NCBI RefSeq assembly: GCF_016808095.1
Contig: NC_068976.1
Coordinates: 7,039,001-7,103,000 of the forward strand
Source: Vigna angularis
Taxonomy: Eukaryota > Streptophyta > Magnoliopsida > Fabales > Fabaceae
DNA length: 64,000 nt
Reading direction: 5' to 3'
Positions 1 to 9,600 of the stretch are shown piece by piece (the first letter of the stretch is position 1; each line of letters starts with the position of its first letter). Below the pieces are notes generated by a model. The model searched no databases. It was not told the DNA's origin and saw only the letters and a list, made by a program, of their open reading frames with translations. Made by a program: the position numbers and the translations under genes.

Positions 1-422
1 TGATCACCTAGGACGACTCCGATAAGAAGAACGATGAGCTCCAGGCCGAGCTGGACGAAGTCTAAGAGAAGTTAGCAGAAGCCACAGATCAGCTTCGTGA
101 TGCTCAAGCTGACCATGACTTGCTGCTGGAGGAGTGTGGGCAGCTGAAGGTGGTAGTCACCCGCCAGAAGAAAACGGAGGGCGGACTCCTACAGAAGAAC
201 CGAGCGCTAGCGGATGACTTGGCGAAGGCCAAAGAGAAGGTATCCGAGCTGGAGGCGGGCATCGTGTTTGAACACGAGGAGGGTTTTAATAAAGCTCTCC
301 ATCAAGCGTCCATTTTAGCAGGGATTCGTGAGCCCTATGCCTTAGGTTTTGACATTGAAAAAGATGTCTTTGATGGGGTCCTGGTTCACCTTGATGCCCC
401 GACCGCCGAGGATGAACCGTAG
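1..422 (+). pseudogene. Broken coiled-coil ORF of a Tat/Ogre-type retrotransposon (antisense ORF)
   Basis: One plus-strand reading frame runs from the window edge to a stop at 420-422. It has in-frame stops at 9-11 (TAG) and 63-65 (TAA), so it is not intact. The product is rich in Glu, Lys, Leu and Gln in heptad-like order (a coiled coil), followed by a segment containing GFNKALHQASILAG and a Phe-Asp-Ile-Glu-Lys run. From memory this resembles the C-terminal part of the plant 'putative gypsy type transposon' proteins (PF04195 type). It lies opposite in strand to the gag remains at 1040-2693, which fits the antisense extra ORF known between pol and the 3' LTR in Tat-lineage elements. The N-terminal part lies outside the window. 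Family assignment is inferred. Confidence 0.55.
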
Positions 423-756
423 GAGATGGAGGACCCTTCACGCGTCGGGGTCGGTGATCAGAGGGTGGAGGTCGAAGACGTTGATGAGGGGGCCGAGGAT
501 GTTTACTTTTTTGTTTTAAATACTTTGATGTATTTGTTCATGTGGCCGGTCGGCCAACATCTTGACTTGTTTAGGTGTTGGTCGTGTTGTCCGATGACCG
601 ACTTTTTGTATATCCCCTACACATTAATATGATTTGCTTTCTTCAATTTGCCTAAGTTATCACTATGACCTTATCGGTCGTTTGACTTCGTTATCTTGCT
701 ATCTATTAATAGCGTTTATCGATAAAAAAACTCAACTCGGGATTGACCGAGCTGGG
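423..756. other. Non-coding internal retrotransposon sequence
   Basis: This stretch lies between the antisense coiled-coil ORF and the 107-bp repeats. It holds a short 68-codon open frame (426-632) in low-information sequence that I do not regard as a gene. Nothing else is recognised. Confidence 0.4.
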
Positions 757-1035
757 TGGCAGTGGTTCTTCGGGAAGAACTCTCCATTCACCGCCCGGCC
801 AAGTTGACAGTGTTTCCATTTGGAGCTCCCCGTTCATCCACTTGGTTTTGTGAAGGATCCGGGCGTCAGTGGTTCTTCGGGAAGAACTCTCCGTTCACCA
901 CCCAACCAAGCTGACAGTGGTTCCTTTTGGAACTCCTCGTTCATCAACTTGGGTTTGCGAAGGATCCAGGCGGCAGTGGTTCTTAGGGAACAACTCTCCG
1001 TTCACCGCCCGGCCAAGTTTATAATGGTTCTGTTT
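757..1035. repeat. 107-bp tandem repeat, about 2.6 copies
   Basis: The motif AGTGGTTCTTCGGGAAGAAC begins at 761 and recurs at 868 and, with a few changes, at 975. This gives an exact 107-bp spacing. Each unit also carries a CTCTCCGTTCACC block and a GAAGGATCC block. The array lies between the gag remnant and the antisense ORF of the Gypsy element. Tandem arrays in the non-coding part next to the 3' LTR are usual for Tat/Ogre elements. Confidence 0.85.
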
Positions 1036-1039
1036 TGAT

Positions 1040-2693
1040 GACTTAGGGCATGGACCCATTACTAGAAGTATGGCTAGAAGAATCCAAGAAAAGCTTGAAG
1101 ATATGGACGAGTGCATGGAAATCTTCATCCGGAAACGTAATGGACGACATCGTCCGTCGGGGCTTGTCAACTGTGTGGACGAATCGGAGGGCCCTCACAT
1201 GACGTTTGCGGGCGGATGCAGAAGATCCTCCTCCAACGAAGCCATCGGATATCGTATTGATATGTCCTCGCAGTGGACGGTCGTGGCTTCTACTGCGGCT
1301 TCTACTTCGGTGTCTCTCCGATCGTGGGCGATCGGTCCGGTCCTGCCTAGATCTTTCTTGTCTCTTCGGCCTCCTGGGGCTGGTTCGTCGTGGACTCGGC
1401 CAATCCACAGGTGTACGTGGTCGGTCGATCCGCACATACTTTCTCAGCTGCCACGCACAGATTAATTCTTCTATTTTATCCTTTAGGGTCACGCATTTAT
1501 CCGTGGTGTGGCCCATGTTTTTATGGTACAAGCAGTGTTTATTTCCATCCTCCCCCGACGGAGTGGGTCGTCTTTTCGGCTCCAGGATCAACTCCGCACT
1601 CAAAGCTTCCAGGAAAATTTTCGCTCGAGGGGCGTTCAAAGGGGTGTATTGTTGGAATCGCAGTCCCCAGGGCGGTTCGTTTTGCTTAAATCCCCCAGGC
1701 TTCCTAGTCTGACCGCCCGATTTCCCCCCATCGATTTTGATTTCCTAATTCTCTTTCTTGTATGACAGCTTCATCTCCTCCACCCTTATTTCATCAGATG
1801 CCCTCTCTCGCAGTTCTTCCATAGTCTTGGGCGTCCATCGGCAGACGCTATCTTTGAATGGACCGGGCTTGAGAGCGGGTAGGACGTACTGCAAGGCGAG
1901 TTCCAGGCTCAAGCTCTTCACCCGCCAGACGGTATTCTGGTAGCGGTCCATGAACGCTCTCAAAGTTTCCTTCTTCCCCTGTTTCGGGGTGACCAACTCG
2001 AAGATGGTCAAGTCCTGGGTGCTACTGCCAGCGAATTGGCGATTGAACAGGCGTTGTAGTCTAGTGAAATTCTCGATGGAGTTGGGGGGAAGTGAGTTAA
2101 ACCACTCAAGTGCCTACCCCTCCAATGATAAGGAGAACGCTCGGCACCAAATTGTGTCGTTACCAGTTCGGAACGCCATTGTGTTGGAAGAAGGTTTTGA
2201 TGTGGGCCTTTGGGTCTGTCGTCCCGTCGTATATCTTAAACTGAGGCGAGACGAATTGCTCCGATATCTGGACGTCCATGATCGCCTGGACGAAGGGGAG
2301 TAACAATGTGGGTGAGGTCTCAGTTTTTATTACCAATTGCTTGTCCCCCGCGGCCCTCTCCGCGTGGACTGATTTAGCCTTACTTCCCTCGACCTCCGGC
2401 TCTGTGGGTTTCCACGTTTTGTCCGGCCCACTACTGTGTTCGGCTTGATCCTCCATTGCAGCCTGGCCACGCACCTTAGCCTGCTCTCCTTCCCCCTTTT
2501 CTCTTGCTCCCTCTCGGGCAATGCGTGCTGAACATTCGGCCCTGACGGTCATGAGTTCCGCCTCATGACGCTGCTTCATCTCCTTCATCTTCTGTTGTAG
2601 CATCCAAATCATCTCTGTTGGGTCGTCCATACTCATGTTTCTCGTGGTCACCATTGGGTTTTGCAAGTAACTTGGCCCCACGGTGGGCGCCAA
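1040..2693 (-). pseudogene. Broken gag of a Ty3/Gypsy retrotransposon
   Basis: Minus-strand frames start right after the primer-binding site (reading MAPTVGPS at 2693) and continue in pieces at 2693-2160, about 2195-1745 and 1639-1043. Visible gag hallmarks are FKIYDGTTDPKAHI, then a WCRAF...ALEWFNSLPPNSI segment, then a zinc-knuckle-like CLYHKNMGHTTDKC, followed by an Arg/Ser-rich basic tail and the beginning of a protease-like region. There is a frame change near 2160-2195 and an in-frame stop in the segment coded near 2115-2120. Protease, reverse transcriptase and integrase are missing, because the sequence passes straight into the 107-bp repeats. It is therefore a deleted, non-functional copy. 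The Tat/Ogre placement is inferred from the gag type and the antisense ORF. Confidence 0.85.
2676..2692 (-). other. Primer-binding site of the Gypsy element
   Basis: On the minus strand the sequence TGGCGCCCACCGTGGGG lies 3 bases inside the LTR end (...CCGAAACA). TGGCGCC followed by a GTGGGG stretch is the usual start of tRNA-primed binding sites in plant Gypsy elements. It fixes the element's orientation and the LTR boundary. Confidence 0.75.
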
Positions 2694-2695
2694 AA

Positions 2696-3270
2696 TGTTT
2701 CGGTTATTGGGTCTGAGTCACCAAACTCCTCCACAATTTGTCTTCTAGTTGTCCGGTCTCGCTCCAAACTCCGTTGTTCACTCTTCCGTCCGGGAGGGAA
2801 CCTGTCAAAGATTCTCCGATGCCAAAGTCAGTACAGGAATCGCTTGGCGATTCAATGAAATAGTAATGAATGTGCAGTGAATGCAACCTCTCTACCACTC
2901 ACCTCTGACCTGTATTTATAATTTTCGCCATGGGCTTGGGATTAGTAAAATGTTAATCACGGTCCAATTCCAGCCCAATGGCTCTAATCACCATTTATCT
3001 TAATCCTAGTCTTAATGACCCAGTTTACCGACCGACCGACCGGCCTTGCGCATCCGCCCGTACGGTAGACCGTCATTACTCATCCGAGTAGAAGGATGAA
3101 TGGTCTGGTCGCACAACGTGTAGTGAGTGTTTATGCCAGCCGTCCGGCAATGCTATCAGATGAGTAAAAATGATTAAAGAAACGTCGACCGTTATATTGG
3201 TGCCGGAATTGCTCTCAAACCGCCCGATCCGTATGCGTTGCTCTCGGATCGCCCGGTCCATATGGTACAA
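2696..3270 (-). repeat. 5' LTR of the minus-strand Gypsy element (outer end approximate)
   Basis: The inner end is clear: TGTTTCGG at 2696, next to the primer-binding site. The outer end is not fixed; composition changes near 3260-3280. The other LTR would lie left of the window, so the boundary and target duplication cannot be checked. Confidence 0.6.
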
Positions 3271-5097
3271 TTTCAATGTTTTAAAATTAACTATCTGCTT
3301 TGGCCACTGATACAAAATATCACAGAAGTAGCGGTTGATATGAAATATTTGACTGTTTCCTCCCAACTTCCTTGGAGATCATTTCCAAATTGTGTGGATT
3401 TTAATATTATTATTTCCTTGATTAATGAGATATTAGCTTGCATAAAGTTTTAGTTAGATTTCCTGACGTAATAGATCAATTTTTTCATTCATTAATTAAA
3501 AAAAGCCAGCCAATTCAATGATCCAGACAGCTTTTTCATATTTATTTTTATTTTTCGCGTCCAGTGAAAAAGGAGTTAATATATTTTAAGCATGTTGTGT
3601 TTTGGTAGTAAACTTAAACATGTACACAAAGAGCATGTTAAGCATTATGTAGTATCAAAATAATTTGAGGCTTGCAAACAAAATAAAATTTAAAGTAGTT
3701 ACGGTAAAAAATAGTAAATATTTAATTGTATCTGCTAAGAAAAAGAGAATAATATATACAAAAACTCCAACATTTAATGTTTACTTCCATTTTTATCTTT
3801 CTATCATATATCAGAATATATTAAAAGAAATCATGTGTTTAACACTGCCAGAAACAATATATATGGTCCTAGAACAAAGAAGAAAATGATGGAATTATTA
3901 TAATTCACATGCATGTACGTTCACAGATTCTTTTTCTTGAAAAGCATTGGAAATTATTATAGTTTACTATTCATGTGAGTAAGATATTAGAGTTAGATTC
4001 CTGAGCAATAGGACAAAAGCGAGTTCAGTGAGAAAGGACGCATTGATGTGCGTGGAAACTGGTTCATATATACATATAGTAAGGTGACCTTTCCGTGCGC
4101 CAAACAACGCTTGAGTTTTCTTGACCTATGCTAACGTGAAGGGTAAGGCCATGCATTGTTCTTTCGCTGCTTCACACTCACAGAGCCGTGCAGCCAACCT
4201 CACCAATTTATTATCGTACATCTTATGGCCTCAACTCAGAAATCAGTAACTACTATAAACATGTTGCTTTTAACATAATTATTCTTCTCATAATAAATTA
4301 GTTTATGCTAACAAAGTCCTAAAAATATTTAAGAAGGTAATGTTTAAATATAGATCTTCGATAGCATTACTAGTATAGATAGTGAGCCTTCCAAGTTGCA
4401 ATGCAATATTTGCTTTTCTTTTACATATCTCGATCAAATTTGTCAACAATTACATAAATGAGCAAGTTAGAAAATAATTATTGATAATGGATTAAGACAT
4501 GTGAACTCCTGAGGATTTTAAAAGTAAAATCGTAAATACTCCACATATTTTCTTCGTTATGAAAAAGTGAAATCTTCATGAATACGACAACTTTGTTAAC
4601 ATCATTATCACTCTTCAATACAAAATATTAATACAAAATTTTCAAAATGTCTCATAACTTCACTTTTTCAAAAATTAATATTAACATTAAAGACCTTGTT
4701 ACTTTTGACAACTTCATTTTCTTAAAAAAATTATGAACTCATGAAATTATCATAATTAGCGCTTGAAGTTGTCATAATCCATACAACTTAACCTACAATA
4801 AGTAATTATTGTCTGGCTTATTCATTTTCATAAATTTTGGATAAATTTGACGTAGATGTGTAAAAAACCTACCATATTCAGAATAAAAATAAAACTTGAA
4901 CTTAAAATCTAATTTAACTTCAAAAATTAATTTGTAAGACTTTGTATATATTTATTTGTTTTAAATGATCATTATCTTTAGTTTATATAAGAATTATAAC
5001 ACATCGACATGTCATGAGATTTAATATTAATGAATAGTTTGACAGTGTCATTTTAAAATTATTTGAAGTTGCTCTCATTTATAAGAGAAGGTATTAG
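3271..5097. other. AT-rich intergenic DNA
   Basis: The open frames here are short and compositionally biased. A slightly less AT-rich patch at about 4080-4210 shows no recognisable coding frame or RNA fold. No feature is called. Confidence 0.5.
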
Positions 5098-5674
5098 GGA
5101 CACTAGTACAGTTAGGGAAAATGACAGCGGTTATTTTCGCTGATAGGCACCGGTTCCTGAACCGAAACATATTCAGGCGAGGTAAAAAGTGGTAGACTTT
5201 ATGCCTCGATTTTGAAACGAGGCATAAAATGGTACGATTAGGCCTCAGTTATTAGAACCGAAATTGTTTCTCTCCCTCCTCTACTGCCTCGGTTGGAGGC
5301 TGAACCGAGGCAGTAGGATCCTTTTTTATTTTTATTTTCTTCTTCTTTAGCCAGTTATGCCTCTGCTCAAGCTCCTTGACAAAGTTTATAGCACCTCCAG
5401 AACCAAACAAACAAATTTTTAGTATAAAGGAAGCAAGTAAACCTTGATCACGCTTCAATTTAAACACATAAACAAACCAATCTTTTTTTCTTTTGATTCC
5501 AAAGCTTCGGTAAACTGTTCAAAAGATCATTCTCGGATTCAATTCAACAAATCAAAACAAAATCTCACACACAAATGCAAAACTCTACTGAAACCCGAAG
5601 CAACTACGGTCAAAAGCTCCCCAGCGACGGTCACAACTGCCTGAAACCCGAAGCAGCTACCCGAAGCGGCGCTC

Positions 5675-5854
5675 ATGAGCATCGTTCCTCCGCCCTCCGC
5701 ATTTTCCTCCGCCGCTTCTCCTCCTCCTCCGCCGTCATCAAACCCTAATTCGCACCACCACCATCAACATCAGAAAAACCCCAATCGCACTCATCTTTTT
5801 CACCAGAAACATCCATTGACGCACCATCACGACGCTCCGTTGATCACCACCTAG
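5675..5854 (+). CDS. Small Pro/His-rich ORF inside CACTA copy 1 (possible captured gene fragment)
   Basis: An uninterrupted 59-codon frame from ATG 5675 to TAG 5852-5854 codes for a protein with Ser/Pro-rich then His/Gln-rich runs (MSIVPPPSAFSSAASPPPPP, then an HHHHQHQ stretch). GC content and codon choice look like a plant first exon rather than CACTA subterminal DNA, which suggests capture of a host gene 5' end. No family is recognised. It could also be chance ORF sequence in low-complexity DNA. Confidence 0.25.
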   Translation: MSIVPPPSAFSSAASPPPPPSSNPNSHHHHQHQKNPNRTHLFHQKHPLTHHHDAPLITT

Positions 5855-5934
5855 CACCGTCGCCACCATTGACGCACCACCACCGCTTGCTCTTCCCTCT
5901 AGAGGCGACGCACTCGTAGGAGATTTTGGAGCAG

Positions 5935-6100
5935 TAGTCTTCGGAGCGAGACTGAGAGAGCGACGGAGCGAGATTGCGAGGGGAGGGAGGCGAGAGCGAG
6001 GGGAGGGAGGCAAGGGCGAGAGCGAGGGGAGGGAGGCGAGAGCGAGAGCGAGGGGAGGCGAGAGCGAGAGCGAGGGGAGGCGAGAGCGAGGGAGCTAGGT
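5935..6100. repeat. Purine-rich short tandem repeats in CACTA copy 1
   Basis: Degenerate repeats of GAGAGCGAGGGGAGGCGAGA type fill this stretch of the transposon interior. They create low-complexity open frames on the minus strand that should not be taken as genes. Confidence 0.8.
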
Positions 6101-6689
6101 TTTCGTTCAATTTGGGGAAAATTTTTGGGAAATAAGAGGCTTATATGCCTCGGTCCTTCTTGGGCCTGAGGCAGTAGAGGCTTATATGCCTCGGTCCTCC
6201 CTACCAACCGATGCAATATACCCCTTCCACCTTGGGTTTCTCTTAACCGCGTTCGAAACCGCTAATTAGGCACCGGTTGCCTTCACAACCGAAGTGGTGG
6301 TTCTTTTTAGCACCGGTCTAGTCTGAACCGAGGCCTATAAGATCTCAATAACGAAACTGCCACCGTGTCTGAATAGGCAGCGGTTTGGTGTAAAGAGAGG
6401 TCTATTGTGCGAGTTTAAAAGCACATTTTGTACTAGTGGGAATAAAATAGACCTTGAAACGAAGAGAGTAAATAAGCATGCATAACTTGAATTTATATAC
6501 ACTAAGGTAGTCAAAATATCTTGACATACCTATCTACGTTACATAGTGATAATGGCAAATCATATACAGTTTTTCATGTACTTGACTTACAAAGAATGAG
6601 ACAAACAATAGTCCACGAACGTCCATCTACAGAAGCAACACTAGCAATACTCATACACAACATAGTCCAGTAATCTACTTCTTGAAACC

Positions 6690-9600
6690 CTAAAACACGA
6701 GCAAATCATTCTTGATATCGTACCCCATCTTCTCCAAGTTGGGCTGCACCGCGAACTGAATCATGGGTGGTGGTCCACACGTCAAAGCCAAGGAATCCCT
6801 TGAAGCTTCTGGAAGATGCTCCCTCATGATAGTTTCTGTGATGAATCCCACACTGTATTCCCACCCTTCCTTCGCGGTTTCCACAACGTACCACACCCTG
6901 AACCGCTCACTGTGTTCCTTCGCCCATGCATCCAACTCCTCCCTCAGAAGAATGTCATCCTCTGTGCGGTTTGCATACACCACATGCATTTCGGTGAGGT
7001 CCTCTGGGTCTTTTAGAATCGCTTGCGCCACTTGGTAGATTGGTGTGATCCCGGTTCCACCAGCCAGCATGGCTAACCTCTTTGCGGATCTAGGTTTCCC
7101 ATGAACCGTGAAGTTGCCTCTGCCGGTGTACTCTATGTGACCCACTGGACCCTTCACGTCCAACATGGACCCAATGGAGAGAGACTCCAAATGCTGTGAC
7201 ATAAGTCCTCCGTTCGGGAACTTGGGGTGCACGCCTTTGAAGTAAACCTTGATGAGCAAATCGAAGAACCCCACTTCATCCACGCCACTTGTCGGAGTGT
7301 AGGCTCGCATGCATAGCTTTCCATCTATGGTGGCGCACAAGAAAATATGCTTACCCACTGGTAAACCCACGAGTTGGTTCTCTGAGGGCAGTGCGAAACG
7401 GAAAAGCCTCACGTCGTGGGAAATGGAGGTCTTTGACACGAGTTTGCATGGGATTTTCTCACGTGGGTTGAGAGCCACACTGCGTGGCGGTAGTGGTGGT
7501 TTTGTGGTGATTTCCTTGATGGGAGCCAAATGGGTGAATTCGGAATTGCCATGCACGGAGTTGTTCGGCGATGAGTCTGAAGTGTAACCTATTCATGCAG
7601 AATTAACAAACCTATTAGAATCAGGCTAGTGCAAGGATAAAATTTCAGATTTTTACTTTATTGTGATTGAAAAAACATGCTTTACATTTCAAATAAATCC
7701 ATATATACATGAGATTTACCAGATTTTATGTATATTACCTGTAGTGATGAGCTCGCCAATTCGATAATCTTCGAGCATCTTCTTTGCTTTGTCGGAGTGG
7801 ATGGCGTCAAACTCTTCGGTGCAGTCAGTGCCGGCATTGATGAGGATGCTGTCGGTGCCACCAGGGTGATCTTTGAGGAAGCGAGTGCAGTCGTAGACGT
7901 GACCGTGGACGATGATCCAAGCGGAGTCAGGGATGCTATGTTTTTTAACTTCGGAGATGGAGAACATTTTTGAATTGGTGTTCATGAAGGGCGTAGACAC
8001 ACTCTTTTTGAGGCTTGGTTTGGGGTCTTGTGATGTCTCCAAGTGCTTTTCCTTGGCCATCCATCCACCAGGTTGGTTCCCTGGTTGGGTTGGGTGTTCA
8101 AACACCATTCCAATCTCACCCTTGTGGGGCTTGCACACATTTGTCTTCACTCTGAACCAACAGTTGTTCATCATGCCCTACATATCATTGCATACCTTCA
8201 TTACACTTCCTTTACTTGTTTCAATAATCAACAACGGGTTTATACACTCAAATAATGTCCTATTTTATACTATCAGTACATTTTAATCAAGATCTTAATA
8301 GAATAAGTACATCATATTCCAAGTAATGTAAAAAGATGTCATATTCAGTAGTAAATTTTTTAACTTTGTATATAATGAATTCATTTATCTTTGTTAAATC
8401 ATTCTTGTTAAGTTATATTTTCTCAATTTTATTTGAGAGAAATAGTATCTTGAGATACTTTTACCTTCACTTGACACAGGATATAAAAGTAAAATGATGA
8501 TAAAAGCGTAAAGTTTTGTATTTTTTCAAGAGAAAAGGGAAGAAAAAGTGAGTAACGATATTGTGAAATGAATGTAAAAAATTTAGGTGTGTCAAAAAAT
8601 ATTTTTGTTTATTTTAATCTCTCTTTTCATTGAAATAAAAATTTAAGCTTAAATAAATTTTAAATCTGTAATATATTACGCATTTTTCACTCAAATACAT
8701 TATTTTCTAATAACTGAGACAATAACATAAAAATTTGATTAAGTTCTTTAAAAGATATACTCATTTGTATTATCTCTAATAATGTTTTCTAAAGTGACTG
8801 TTAAAATATTTTAAATTTCTCCTTTTGTGAACTCAATTTTTTTTCTACCATATAATTAATGATATATATTATCAATAAAAAAATTTAAATAAACATATTA
8901 TTGTTTAACACTCTATAATGTGTGATGTGTTTTAACTTTAGTAATACGATATTAGTAAAATTGATGCAGATAATAAAATATACTTAAATTAAAATATTTA
9001 ATTTATTAGATGTTTGATTTAAAAAAGTACTAATCTTAAAATGAAAATGATCATATATTAGTATTTAATAACACTTATTTAAGGAAAACAAAAAAAAATG
9101 CCTCAGATCAAATATATATTATGACTCAAAATCCAAATTCCGCATTGATAAGCCAGAGTTTAGGATATTAATGGTTAACTATTTTGCACTCAATAATAAT
9201 AAAGAAAAAAAACATGAAAATGACATGTGATGACGTCAACTGAAATGCTCATCAATTTTAATTTCCAAGTTTAGAGGAACAAATGGTAATTTGCCAATTA
9301 TTATGCAGTCGTAAGCACCATCTCACTTGTCCTTTTCTTTGTAACAATGAGTATATATGATATAAAAATGGTATTAAAATAAATAAAAGTAACAAGAAGT
9401 CATCATATAATATCCACCATTGATTATTCAACAAGGTAAAAGAGAAACCAAAGAGATGTTGAGAAGTTTGATGGAGATGAAAAATACGTACCATAAGATT
9501 CCAAATTAGGTTTTCTGGCTGCGTGTTGAGACCTTCATCCCAAGCTCGAACTGCAATCTCTTTGGTCCCCAGCAGGTCCAACACCTCCACCTCCAAAGAC

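Larger units (their letters stand above)
5101..6438. mobile_element. Non-autonomous CACTA (En/Spm-type) transposon, copy 1
   Basis: The element begins CACTAGTACA and ends TGTACTAGTG, a perfect short terminal inverted repeat. It is flanked by the 3-bp target duplication GGA (5098-5100 and 6439-6441), as expected for CACTA elements. Both subterminal zones are full of copies of GAACCGAGGC or its complement GCCTCGGTTC, the kind of short repeat bound by the CACTA accessory protein. No transposase ORF is present, so it depends on another element. The interior (about 5640-6110) is much richer in GC and purine repeats than its surroundings. A related copy lies at 50318-51478. It ends about 250 bp beyond the nitrate reductase stop codon. 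Confidence 0.93.

Noticed and set aside
1070..1712. Plus-strand open frames up to 168 codons opposite gag
   Set aside because: Shadows of the minus-strand gag; they include mirrored Arg/Ser-rich DNA and no known domain.
5738..6216. Overlapping Arg/Ser/Pro/Leu-rich minus-strand frames
   Set aside because: Produced by GAGAGCGAGGGG-type repeats inside the CACTA element.
6706..6894. Alternative minus-strand frame in the last NIA exon
   Set aside because: Overlaps the conserved FAD/NADH coding frame in another phase.
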